This document shows, one piece after another, positions 5,787 to 13,215 of a DNA stretch of 27,358 nt. The notes under the pieces were generated by a model, which saw nothing but the letters and a program-made list of their open reading frames with translations, made no database searches and was not told the origin of the DNA. Position 1 is the first letter of the stretch; the number at the start of each line of letters is the position of its first letter. Location of the stretch: the NCBI GenBank assembly GCA_021785095.1, contig JAJYGM010000665.1, forward strand, positions 1 to 27,358, given 5' to 3'. Source of the DNA: Actinomycetes bacterium. GTDB taxonomy: Bacteria; Actinomycetota; Acidimicrobiia; Acidimicrobiales; Bog-793. The position numbers and the translations under genes are program-made.

Positions 5787-6985
5787 GCCACCCGGACGAG
5801 ACCAGGCCGGCGCTGCTGCTCATCGAGGACGATCGTGAGGATGCGCTCCTCGTCCAAGCATTGCTCGATGAGGCCGCAGACCAGGGCGAGCATGCCGGAG
5901 CCGAACGCCTCGTGTGGGCACGGACGCTCGACGACGCGGTGCCGTTCCTCGATGCCGGACCCGAGTGCGTGCTCCTCGACCTCGGGCTGCCGGACGCAAG
6001 CAGCACCCGCGCCCTGCAGCAGGTCGTGAGCCGAGCACCCGACGCGGCTGTCGTCGTGCTGACCGGCCTCGACGACGAGCGGCGAGGTCTCGAGGCCATC
6101 GCCGGGGGAGCTCAGGACTATCTCGTGAAGGGCGTGGCCGACGGCGTCCTCATCGCCCGCTCGATCCGTTACGCCACAGAGCGCAAGCGGGCGGCCAACA
6201 CCGCCCGCAGGTTGCGTGAGGCCGAGCTGCGGACCCAGGAGAACGTTCGGCTCGAGCGAGGGCTGCTCCCTCGGCCACTCTTGCGCAGCGACTCGATCCA
6301 GTGCATGACGCTGTACCGGCCGGGCGGCGAGCAGGCGCTCCTCGGTGGCGACTTCTTCGACGTCGTAGAGCTCGACGACGGGACGGTGCGGGCGATGATC
6401 GGCGACGTGGCCGGTCACGGTCCGGACGAGGCTGCTCTCGGTGTACGGCTCCGCGTCGCGTGGCGCACGCTCGTGCTCGCGGGCGTCCCTCCGGAGCACA
6501 CCTTCGACACGCTGCAGGACCTGTTCGGCAGCGAGCGGCCGAGCACGGAGAGCTTCGTCACGGTGTGTGACCTGTGCATCACGCCGAACCGCCGCTCGAT
6601 GGGCATGCTGCTCGCCGGGCACCCGGCGCCGATCCTCGTGAACGGGGGGCTGGCGGTCTCCTACGACGGGCAGGCAGGCCCACCGCTCGGTGTCATGGAT
6701 GCGGTGTCGTGGCCGATGAACGAGATCAGCCTCGAGCGATCCTGGGGGGTGGTCCTGTACACGGACGGTCTCGTGGAGAACGTCGAGGTCGTCGCCGAGG
6801 ACGGGACGACCGCGCGGCTCGGGTCGGAGGGCCTCGTCGACCTCGTGCGCCTCGCGATCGCCGACGGCCACTCCATCGAGCGCATCGTGCAGGAGACCCT
6901 CGCGACGCTGCAGACGACGCGCTCGGGCACGTTCCCCGACGATGTCGCCATCGTGGCCCTCTCGTCCCCGGGGGGTGGGCTCTGA
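5783..6985 (+). CDS. Response regulator with PP2C-type (SpoIIE/RsbU) phosphatase domain
   Basis: This 400-residue protein is a receiver fused to a PPM serine phosphatase. The receiver (about 8-125) has the acidic pocket E15/D16/D17, phospho-acceptor D66 (VLLDLGLPD), T94 and K116. A linker helix (LERGLLPRPL) of RsbU type leads to the phosphatase (about 170-398), with metal-binding GGDFFD (D190) and GDVAGHG (D218), then YTDGLVE and a final DDVAIVAL. Such enzymes dephosphorylate the STAS antagonist RsbV, which then captures the anti-sigma factor and frees the sigma factor. The kinase encoded next is the likely phosphodonor, and the RsbV at 11144-11488 the likely substrate. Its ribosome site lies in a possible hairpin. 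Confidence 0.92.
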   Translation: MSHPDETRPALLLIEDDREDALLVQALLDEAADQGEHAGAERLVWARTLDDAVPFLDAGPECVLLDLGLPDASSTRALQQVVSRAPDAAVVVLTGLDDERRGLEAIAGGAQDYLVKGVADGVLIARSIRYATERKRAANTARRLREAELRTQENVRLERGLLPRPLLRSDSIQCMTLYRPGGEQALLGGDFFDVVELDDGTVRAMIGDVAGHGPDEAALGVRLRVAWRTLVLAGVPPEHTFDTLQDLFGSERPSTESFVTVCDLCITPNRRSMGMLLAGHPAPILVNGGLAVSYDGQAGPPLGVMDAVSWPMNEISLERSWGVVLYTDGLVENVEVVAEDGTTARLGSEGLVDLVRLAIADGHSIERIVQETLATLQTTRSGTFPDDVAIVALSSPGGGL

Positions 6986-7008
6986 GCGGCAGGCGCCCGC
7001 AGGGTCGC

Positions 7009-8628
7009 GTGCATGGATCGTCGCTGAGCCGCCGCGTCGCGACGCTCGTCGTGCTGGCGGGGGCCGTGCTGCTGGCGAGCGTCGTCGTGAGCGCCTTTGC
7101 GGTGATCCATCTGAACGACTCCGTCCGCCAGCAGGTCGACCGCGTCGATCCGGCCACCGTTTCGGCGGAGGGCCTCCTCAGCGCAGTCGTGGACGAGGAG
7201 ACGGGTGTGCGCGGCTACGTGCTCTCTCGCGAGCGAGGGTTCCTCGCCCCCTATTCGACGGGAGTGAGCGAGCAGGCGGCGGCGATCGCACGCCTGCGCC
7301 AGTACCTCGCCGGCAACACTGCGCTCGAGGCGGATCTCGAGCGGGCCGCAGCGGCGGCGGCGAAGTGGCGACACCGTTTCGCCATTCCGACGATCGCGGA
7401 TGCAGCGGCGGGCAAGCGCGTGGCACGCAGCGTGGCGCGGACGAGGTTCGGCGAGCGCTTGTTCGACGGCTTCCGGGCCGAGATGAGCACCTTCAGCGCC
7501 GCGCTGAGGAGCGCGCACGCGTCCGCTGACGCGAGCCTCACCGACGCCGATCACGAGCTCATCGCGCTGCTCGGCCTGTGCCTCCTCGCGATGCTTGTCG
7601 TGTTCGAGCTGACCTGGATCTTGATCCGGCGCTGGATCACGGCGCCGATCATCGAGCTCGCGACCGACGTCCGTCAGGTGGCCGGCGGCGCGTTCGAGCA
7701 CCCCATCGAGGCAGGCGGCTCGTCGGAGGTCCGGTCGCTCGCAAGCGACGTCGACGCCATGCGGGGTCGCATCCTCTCCGACCTCCACGAGGTCGAGGCG
7801 GCCCGCGGGGAGCTGGCACGTCAGAGTGCGGCCCTCGAGCTCTCGAACCGCGACCTCGAGCACTTTGCGTACGTCGCATCGCACGACCTCCAGGAACCCT
7901 TGCGAAAGATGTCGAGCTTCTCCGAGCTCGTGCTCCGCCGTTACGGCGACCGCCTCGACCAGCAGGGGAGAGAGTTCCTCTCCTTTGTCGCCGAGGCCGC
8001 TCGGCGCATGCAGCACCTCATCAAGGACGTGCTCGAGGTGAGCAAGGTCGGCCGCACTTCCTATCCGATGGAGGACGTCGACCTGAACGAGGTCCTGCGG
8101 TCGGTGACGGCGAACCTCTCCGACGCGATCGCGGAGACGGGCGCGGTGATAGCGAGCGATGACCTGCCCACCGTTCGTGGAGACGATGCGCTGCTCGCTG
8201 CTCTCGTGCAGAACCTGATCGCCAACTCTCTCAAGTTCCGTTCGACGAGCCCGCCGCATGTCGTGGTCTCGACCGAGCCACCGGTGAGCCGCCGAGACGT
8301 GGCCTCGGCCGGCGGAGGCTCAGCTCCGGCTGCGGCGGCCCCGGTCGAGGACGCGATGTGGCGGATCGCGGTCGCGGACAACGGCATCGGCATCGCGCCA
8401 GAGGATGCCGACCGGGTGTTCGCCATGTTCGAGCGCCTCCACAAGCGTTCGGACTACCCCGGCACCGGCATCGGCCTCGCCCTCTGCCGGCGAATCGTCG
8501 AGCACCACGGAGGAAGGATCTGGCTCGACACGACCTACCGGCCAGGTGTGCGGGTCGTGTTCACGCTGCCTGCAGACCTCGCCGAGGCGCGTCCGCTGTC
8601 CGCGCTGAGCCAGCAGGGAGACGGCTGA
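7009..8628 (+). CDS. Membrane sensor histidine kinase (CHASE3-HAMP-HisKA-HATPase)
   Basis: The protein has about 539 residues. It has a transmembrane helix near 11-33, an extracytoplasmic helical CHASE3-like sensor (with ETGVRGYVLSRERGFLAPY), a second transmembrane helix at about 184-206 and a HAMP linker. The dimerisation/phosphorylation helix (YVASHDLQEPLRK) has H292 as phospho-acceptor. The ATPase shows the N box (QNLIANSLKF), DNGIGI and GTGIGLAL motifs. The start is inferred: GTG 7009, 23 bases after the phosphatase stop, with only a weak ribosome site. The signal sensed is unknown. It most likely phosphorylates the receiver of the upstream phosphatase, linking an external cue to the sigma-B switch. 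Confidence 0.9.
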   Translation: MHGSSLSRRVATLVVLAGAVLLASVVVSAFAVIHLNDSVRQQVDRVDPATVSAEGLLSAVVDEETGVRGYVLSRERGFLAPYSTGVSEQAAAIARLRQYLAGNTALEADLERAAAAAAKWRHRFAIPTIADAAAGKRVARSVARTRFGERLFDGFRAEMSTFSAALRSAHASADASLTDADHELIALLGLCLLAMLVVFELTWILIRRWITAPIIELATDVRQVAGGAFEHPIEAGGSSEVRSLASDVDAMRGRILSDLHEVEAARGELARQSAALELSNRDLEHFAYVASHDLQEPLRKMSSFSELVLRRYGDRLDQQGREFLSFVAEAARRMQHLIKDVLEVSKVGRTSYPMEDVDLNEVLRSVTANLSDAIAETGAVIASDDLPTVRGDDALLAALVQNLIANSLKFRSTSPPHVVVSTEPPVSRRDVASAGGGSAPAAAAPVEDAMWRIAVADNGIGIAPEDADRVFAMFERLHKRSDYPGTGIGLALCRRIVEHHGGRIWLDTTYRPGVRVVFTLPADLAEARPLSALSQQGDG

Positions 8629-8727
8629 GCGTCGCACCGCACTCGAGCGACTGAGCGACGGGCCCGAGCTGCGGGACCAGGCACCCCGAGCGCCGGGACA
8701 ATGGGCAGTCGGGGTGACTCGTGTGCA

Positions 8728-8753
8728 GTTTTGCCCCGGCTCATCGCGGGTAG
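8728..8753 (+). promoter_or_regulatory. Sigma-B-type promoter of the RsbW-like ATPase gene
   Basis: Plus strand: GTTTTG (8728-8733), 14-base spacer, GGGTAG (8748-8753), i.e. GTTT-N16-GGGTA. Start near 8760. It lies in the 256-base gap after the kinase gene and would give the downstream regulator its own stress-induced transcript. It also rules out an ATG at 8714 as the start of that gene when this promoter is used. Confidence 0.55.
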
Positions 8754-8884
8754 GTCACGCAGCACAGGCAGGCATGAACAGGGCAGGCATGAGCAGAAAG
8801 AGCGGACGAGAGAGGCAGGAAGGAACGGCACTCAGGTGCTCGGTGAGGCATGTCCACTCGGCAGGCGAGACTCGGATCTCGAAC

Positions 8885-9973
8885 ATGGCAGACAGACCGG
8901 CTCGGGAAGGGTCCCTAGCCGGATCCCGGCAGCGCCGGGTCATGCGCGTCGCCGAGCGCGAGCTCGCGCGCGGCCCGGCGTCGACGGCTGAGACCCGGGG
9001 TTGGTTGAAGGCGGTCTCGGCGTCGTTCGGCTTCGACGACGCCACCGTCGAGAGCCTGACGCTCGTCGCGAGCGAGTTGCTGGCGAACGCCTTCCTGCAC
9101 GCTGCCGGCCCCTTCGCTGTGTCGCTCGAGGTGGAACGTGACATCCTGCGCGTCGGTGTCAGCGACCGGTCCACGCTTTCGCCGGTGCTCAAGGCTTTCG
9201 ACGATTTCGCCTCCACCGGCCGCGGGCTGCGCATCGTGCAGGCGACATCGCTCGAGTGGGGGACCGACATGCGTGTCGACGGGAAGACGGTCTGGGCCGA
9301 CTTGGCCCTGCCCCACCTCGAGGACCTGAGCCTTGCCGGGGACCAGCCCGGGAACCCCTCCGCACGGGGCGAGGTGCACTGGGCCGAGCCTTTGCACCGG
9401 GGCGGTGGTTCGAGCCGAACCTCCTCGAACCAGCCGATCGACGGTGACGAGCGCACCACCTCGGCGAGGACCGGCCAGGAGCCGGACGCGGGTGCCGGAA
9501 CCGTGCAGAGGGTGATCTATCGCGACGTGCCGGTGGAACAGTTCATCGCGATGCGTGCGCGCATCGAGGCCATGCTGCGCGAAGGCACGCTCATCGTCCT
9601 CGGTGGCGACCGTGAGGACGTGCCCGAAGGGCTGCGCGAGCTCGCCAGGCGCGCGACGACACAGTTCCTCGCCGTGGCCCGCGCCGAGGCGAGTGCTCCG
9701 CCGGAGCCGGTCGCACGCCGCGAAGGCACGGGGCTCGGCGACTTCGCGGTGGACTTCCCGGCGGTCGCAGCCGAACACCTGGAGGAGTTCGCAGACGTCG
9801 TGAAGACGCTCAACGAGTGGTGCAGGTCCAACCACCTCCTCGTCGCGCCGCTCACCGACGAGATGCAGCGCCTCCACCGCTGGTCGGTTCGCCAAGCGGC
9901 GGCGCAGATCGGAAGCGGCGTCGCTCCGCAGCCCTTTGTCGAGTGCGAGGGACGCTCGCCGACCGCTGACTAA
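8885..9973 (+). CDS. RsbW-like ATP-binding regulator with extra C-terminal domain
   Basis: This is a GHKL-ATPase anti-sigma-type protein (about 362 residues). Residues 30-145 form the ATPase: N box with E64 and N68 (ASELLANAFLHA), VSDRS in place of G1, and GRGLRIV as G2. A disordered Gly/Ser/Pro linker (about 145-205) leads to a helical C-terminal domain (VIYRDVPVEQFIAMRARIEAML...), resembling a domain often found with actinobacterial RsbW/STAS proteins but with no function I can name. The start is uncertain: ATGs at 8774, 8789, 8885 and 8942 all fit the frame and none has a strong ribosome site. It may be a second anti-sigma factor or the RsbV kinase. It converges with and overlaps the sigma gene by 4 bases. 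Confidence 0.8.
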   Translation: MADRPAREGSLAGSRQRRVMRVAERELARGPASTAETRGWLKAVSASFGFDDATVESLTLVASELLANAFLHAAGPFAVSLEVERDILRVGVSDRSTLSPVLKAFDDFASTGRGLRIVQATSLEWGTDMRVDGKTVWADLALPHLEDLSLAGDQPGNPSARGEVHWAEPLHRGGGSSRTSSNQPIDGDERTTSARTGQEPDAGAGTVQRVIYRDVPVEQFIAMRARIEAMLREGTLIVLGGDREDVPEGLRELARRATTQFLAVARAEASAPPEPVARREGTGLGDFAVDFPAVAAEHLEEFADVVKTLNEWCRSNHLLVAPLTDEMQRLHRWSVRQAAAQIGSGVAPQPFVECEGRSPTAD

Positions 9974-10722
9974 CCCTCCGCCGCCTGGTATGCCTCGTGC
10001 AGGCGGGCGAGGCACTTCGAGAGCAGCCGGGACACGTGCATCTGGCTGATGCCCAGCTGTTGCGCGATCTCGGACTGGGTGAGGTCCTCTTCGAAACGCA
10101 GCTTCAAGATGAGCCGCTCGCGTTGGGGCAGTCGGGCAAGGTAGGGCTCGAGGAGCAGCCGGCGCTCCGAGTTGGCGAACTCGGCGTCCTCACCGCCGAG
10201 ATGGCTCCCGAGCGTGTCGTCGTCCTCTCCGGGTGCGTCGAGGGAGGTCGAACGGTATGCGTGCCCGGCCTCGAGCGCTTCGAGCACGTCGTCCTCCGAC
10301 GCTGCAGTCACCTGCGCGAGCTCCTGGATCGTGGGAGAGCGGCCGAGGCTCTGCGACAGGTCGCTGATCGCCTGTCCGAGATGCAGGTAGAGCTCCTGGA
10401 TTCGTCGAGGTGCACGGACAGACCACCCGCGGTCACGGAAGTGCCTCTTCAACTCCCCGATGATGGTCGTCGTTGCGTAGCTCGTGAACTCGACGCCGCG
10501 CTCGGGATCGAAGCGGTCCACCGCCTTGATCAACGCGAGCGAGCTCACCTGGTACAGGTCGTCGAGAGGCTCTCCGCGGTTGGCGAAGTGCCGCGCCAGT
10601 CGATCGGCGAGCCACAGGTGTGCCTCGATGAGGTCGTCCCGAAGGTCCTTTTCACCTGCGGCGAATCGTTCGAACTTCTCGCGTAGCTCTGCGGAGCGAG
10701 CCGGGTCGTTGGAACTGCTCAC
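9970..10722 (-). CDS. sigB: SigB/SigF-type RNA polymerase sigma factor (general stress)
   Basis: This 250-residue group 3 sigma-70 protein has region 2 at about 25-95 (DLYQVSSLALIKAVDRFDPERGVEFTSYA, then IIGELKRHFRD), region 3 with APRRIQELYLHL and SPTIQELA, and region 4 helix-turn-helix at the C-terminus (LTQSEIAQQLGISQMHVSRLL). Regions and length match SigB/SigF/SigG. It would direct polymerase to GTTT-N15-17-GGGTA promoters, four of which occur in this window. The GTG start at 10722 overlaps the stop of the upstream anti-sigma gene (GTGA), so it is made in step with its inhibitor. Symbol sigB is by family; the species may call it sigF. Confidence 0.93.
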   Translation of the reverse strand: MSSSNDPARSAELREKFERFAAGEKDLRDDLIEAHLWLADRLARHFANRGEPLDDLYQVSSLALIKAVDRFDPERGVEFTSYATTTIIGELKRHFRDRGWSVRAPRRIQELYLHLGQAISDLSQSLGRSPTIQELAQVTAASEDDVLEALEAGHAYRSTSLDAPGEDDDTLGSHLGGEDAEFANSERRLLLEPYLARLPQRERLILKLRFEEDLTQSEIAQQLGISQMHVSRLLSKCLARLHEAYQAAEG

Positions 10723-11147
10723 GCGTGTTCAGTACTCCGTTGCTTGCGCAGCCAGGCCCGGCGGGTGTCGCCCGCCTCGTCGGCGCCGTGCTCGTCGACG
10801 AGCGCGTCGAGGATCCGCGCCGACAGGTCTGAGGACAGCACGATGTCGGCGCCCGCCTGGCCGTTCTGCAGAGCGACCGGCGTGCCGAGGCCGACTCCGA
10901 CGGCGCGGCCTTCCACCTCGAGGACGTCACCGACGGCTTCGAAGGAGATCTCGAGCCGGGTGGCCGGCGCGCCCTCGACGAGCGTGAGGCACAGCTCGTC
11001 TATCGCAAGGCGCAGGTCGGTGATCTCGTCGTAGTTGAACGAGAGCCTCGCTGCCACTGCGGCACCGGTCGTGCGGGCGAGTGCCAGCAGATCGACGGTG
11101 GCGGGAATCGAGAGCTCGACCCGGGAAGGGCCCGTTGCGGCCGTCAT
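10719..11147 (-). CDS. RsbW-like anti-sigma factor (degenerate GHKL fold)
   Basis: The protein has 142 residues and is encoded between the STAS antagonist and the sigma factor, the classical rsbV-rsbW-sigB order, coupled to both by 4-base overlaps. The helix with LRLAIDELCLTLVEG corresponds to the N box, but the ATP/metal-binding Asn is not there, and no DxGxG or GxGL motif follows. The C-terminal SSDLSARILDALVDEHG...WLRKQ is typical of actinobacterial relatives. By position it should bind and hold the sigma factor. Because the kinase motifs are poor, phosphorylation of RsbV may be done by another protein, such as the one at 8885-9973. Confidence 0.8.
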   Translation of the reverse strand: MTAATGPSRVELSIPATVDLLALARTTGAAVAARLSFNYDEITDLRLAIDELCLTLVEGAPATRLEISFEAVGDVLEVEGRAVGVGLGTPVALQNGQAGADIVLSSDLSARILDALVDEHGADEAGDTRRAWLRKQRSTEHA

Positions 11148-11488
11148 CCTGCGACCGCCGCATCGACCGTCTCGAAGATGGAGAACACGTCGACCAGGCC
11201 CGTGATCTCGAGCACCTTCGCCACGCTCCGCCCCGTCACGACGAGTCGCAGGTCGCCACCGTCTGCGCGGAGGCGCTTCAGGCCGCTCACGAGGACGCCG
11301 AGGGCTGTCGAGTCGAGGAAGGTCACGGCGCTCAAGTCGACGACGACGATGGCGCGACCGTCCTGCGCGACCGTGAGGAGCCGATCGCGGAGCTCGGGCG
11401 CCGTCGAGACGTCGATCTCACCTCTCACGGTGAGCACCGATGTCTGATCGCCGACGGCGCGCTCGGCGATCTCGAACATCTCTTCCAT
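11144..11488 (-). CDS. rsbV: STAS anti-sigma factor antagonist (RsbV-like)
   Basis: This 114-residue single-domain protein shows the STAS core VVVDLSAVTFLDSTALGVLV, with S60 as the expected phosphorylation site in FLDSTALG. When unphosphorylated it binds the anti-sigma factor and releases the sigma factor; the phosphatase at 5783-6985 would reset it. ATG 11488 is chosen for the AAGGGA ribosome site about nine bases upstream; a longer open frame is out of line with the family. Its stop overlaps the anti-sigma start (ATGA). No sigma-B-type promoter was found directly upstream. Confidence 0.92.
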   Translation of the reverse strand: MEEMFEIAERAVGDQTSVLTVRGEIDVSTAPELRDRLLTVAQDGRAIVVVDLSAVTFLDSTALGVLVSGLKRLRADGGDLRLVVTGRSVAKVLEITGLVDVFSIFETVDAAVAG

Positions 11489-11799
11489 GTGATGGGATCC
11501 CTTCTTGGCACAATTGGTTGGGAAGCTGGCCCGAGGAGCAGTGCCGGGCGAGAAAGCTCTGCTGGTCAGCACCCCGCGACCGTAGCGGCGAAGGGGCGAG
11601 TGCGGGCGCGGTTGGTGATGTTGCGGGGGCATCGTTTCGGGGTATGAGGCCGTGCTCTTTCAAGGTATGAAGGCCGGATGAGGTAGGACCACACAAGGCC
11701 GGATCTCGAGACCGAGCAAGCAGGGGCTGACGAGGCGCATGCCGATCATGTTGCGGATCACGCGCCGACTCCTGACGAGGAGGTCGGTCAGACGTGGCC
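11489..11799. other. Gene-free stretch upstream of rsbV
   Basis: This 311-base gap should hold the rsbV-rsbW-sigB promoter, but I see no clear -10/-35 pair on the minus strand. Its main feature is the set of short repeats at 11641-11704. A plus-strand GGGTAT at 11640-11645 has only a poor -35 (GTTG) and leads to no nearby plus-strand gene. Confidence 0.5.
11641..11704 (+). repeat. Interleaved short direct repeats upstream of rsbV
   Basis: GGTATGAGGCCG (11641-11652) recurs as GGTATGAAGGCCG (11664-11676), 23 bases apart. AAGGCCGGAT (11670-11679) recurs at 11695-11704, 25 bases apart. The spacings are close to two and a bit helical turns, which would suit a DNA-binding protein contacting one face. 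No gene overlaps them. Confidence 0.55.
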
Positions 11800-11955
11800 C
11801 TACCAGTGGTACCAGCGTCGCTCGGCTCCGGCGACGAAGAAGCCGATGAGCCAGATCAGGAACGCGATCACGGCGATGATCCAGAGGAAGTGCACGGCAA
11901 ACCCGAGACCTCCCAGGATCAGCGCCAATAGCAGCACTGCTATGACGAGACCCAC
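11800..11955 (-). CDS. Small hydrophobic membrane protein, probably stress-induced
   Basis: This 51-residue protein is almost entirely membrane: two hydrophobic stretches (LVIAVLLLALILGGLGFAV and FLWIIAVIAFLIWLIGFFV) and a basic/aromatic tail ERRWYHW. It resembles the small 'hydrophobic protein' family common in actinobacteria, whose function is unknown. GTG 11955 follows AAAGG at a good distance; GTG and TTC codons further upstream would add a polar, non-conserved N-terminus. A sigma-B-type promoter sits about 45 bases upstream, fitting a small envelope protein of the general stress response. Confidence 0.75.
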   Translation of the reverse strand: MGLVIAVLLLALILGGLGFAVHFLWIIAVIAFLIWLIGFFVAGAERRWYHW

Positions 11956-12007
11956 GAGTGAATGCCTTTCTCTCGCCACGGTCCATACCGTGTAGTTGCG
12001 ATGTGAA

Positions 12008-12034
12008 ATACCCGCCGCGTGACAAGACGCAAAC
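12008..12034 (-). promoter_or_regulatory. Sigma-B-type promoter of the small hydrophobic protein gene
   Basis: Minus strand: GTTTGC (12034-12029), 15-base spacer, GGGTAT (12013-12008). This is the best match to the consensus in the window. The start would be near 12000, giving a leader of about 45 bases. It overlaps the first codons of the divergent gene if that gene starts at 12019. Confidence 0.7.
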
Positions 12035-13212
12035 TGCACGCGGAACACAGCACCTTGGGGGAAAGGCTGCAACAATCGGGCGCCGTGACCGGCCTGCGCG
12101 TGGCGGTGGGACTGCTCATCGTCACGTTCACGTTCGCGAGCCTCGTCGGGACGTTCGTCATGCCACGGGGGAAGTCGTTCGGATTGAGAACGGCGTTGCT
12201 GGTCATGCGGACCGCCCGACTGCTCGGCGTGGCGATAGCCCGACCGTTTCGCGGCTTCTCGCAGAAGGACGCCATCCTCGCCGCAGTCGGGCCCTTCGCG
12301 CTGCTCGCGCAGCTCGCCGCGTTCCTCACATTGCTCGTGCTCGGTTACTCGATCGCCCTCTGGCCGTACGCGACCTCGTACCCCGACGCCTTGAAGCTCG
12401 CCGCCGCCGAGGTGTTCTCAGCAGGCATCGCCCGCGTGTCCGGACCGGGCAACGCAGCCCTGCAGGATCTCGGCGCCGTGACGGGTGGCGTCGCCATCGC
12501 GCTCCAGATCGGCTACCTCCCCGCGATCTATCAAGCCTTCAACCGGCGAGAGTCATTGGTCACGCTCCTCGAGAGCCGGGCCGGCCTTCCGGCCTGGGGG
12601 CCCGAGCTGCTGATGCGCCATCAGCTGATCGCCAGCCTCGACGGCCTGCCGCAGCTCTACCGCGACTGGGAGCTGTGGTCGGCCGACCTCGCCGAGACCC
12701 ACGTGAGCTACCCGATCCTGCTCGTGTTCCGCTCGCCGCAGCCGGGATACTCCTACGTCCTCGCGCTGCTCACCGTGCTCGACGCGGCCGCGTTGCACCT
12801 GTCGCTGATGCCATCGACAGCGCCGCACGAAGCGCGCTTCTGCTTGCGGATGGGGTTCACGGCCTTGCGGCGCATCGGCGAGACGCTCGATTGGAGCGTC
12901 GACTACGACCCGCTCCCGGACGCGGAGCTCCAGTTGACCTACGAGGAGTTCGCCCACGCCGTCGATCTGCTCGTGCAGGTCGGCGTTCCGACCGAGCGAA
13001 CAGCCGAGGAGGCCTGGCCGCACTTCCGCGGCTGGAGGGTCAACTACGAGGCCGTCGCATACCGCCTCGCCGATCGGATCGTCGCCCCGCCGGCTCCGTG
13101 GTCCGGTGAGCGGCGCCACCTTGCTGCTGATGTGATGCGGCCGCTCCGGCCGGCACACCGCGAGCCCGGGGGGAAGATGACGGACCGTTCGACCCTGCTG
13201 CCGCCCGGCTGA
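12019..13212 (+). CDS. Channel-like membrane protein of unknown function
   Basis: This is a protein of up to 397 residues. The N-terminal half has about four hydrophobic segments (GLRVAVGLLIVTFTFASLVGTFVM, AILAAVGPFALLAQLAAFLTLLVLGYSIAL, and AVTGGVAIALQIGYLPAIYQAF). The C-terminal half is soluble and helical. The layout (helix, re-entrant-like segment LKLAAAEVFSAGIARVSGPG, helix) recalls two-helix potassium channels, but the TVGYG selectivity filter is missing, so ion conduction is not supported. The GTG at 12019 has no ribosome site and overlaps the divergent promoter; GTG 12085 is a possible later start. It is divergent from the stress-type small protein. Confidence 0.7.
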   Translation: MTRRKLHAEHSTLGERLQQSGAVTGLRVAVGLLIVTFTFASLVGTFVMPRGKSFGLRTALLVMRTARLLGVAIARPFRGFSQKDAILAAVGPFALLAQLAAFLTLLVLGYSIALWPYATSYPDALKLAAAEVFSAGIARVSGPGNAALQDLGAVTGGVAIALQIGYLPAIYQAFNRRESLVTLLESRAGLPAWGPELLMRHQLIASLDGLPQLYRDWELWSADLAETHVSYPILLVFRSPQPGYSYVLALLTVLDAAALHLSLMPSTAPHEARFCLRMGFTALRRIGETLDWSVDYDPLPDAELQLTYEEFAHAVDLLVQVGVPTERTAEEAWPHFRGWRVNYEAVAYRLADRIVAPPAPWSGERRHLAADVMRPLRPAHREPGGKMTDRSTLLPPG

Positions 13213-13215
13213 GCC

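Noticed and set aside
11620..11645. Plus-strand GTTG-N16-GGGTAT as a fifth sigma-B-type promoter
   Set aside because: The -35 is imperfect and no plus-strand gene follows for about 370 bases.
12019..13212. Potassium channel
   Set aside because: Helix layout is suggestive but the selectivity-filter motif is absent, so only 'channel-like' is stated.
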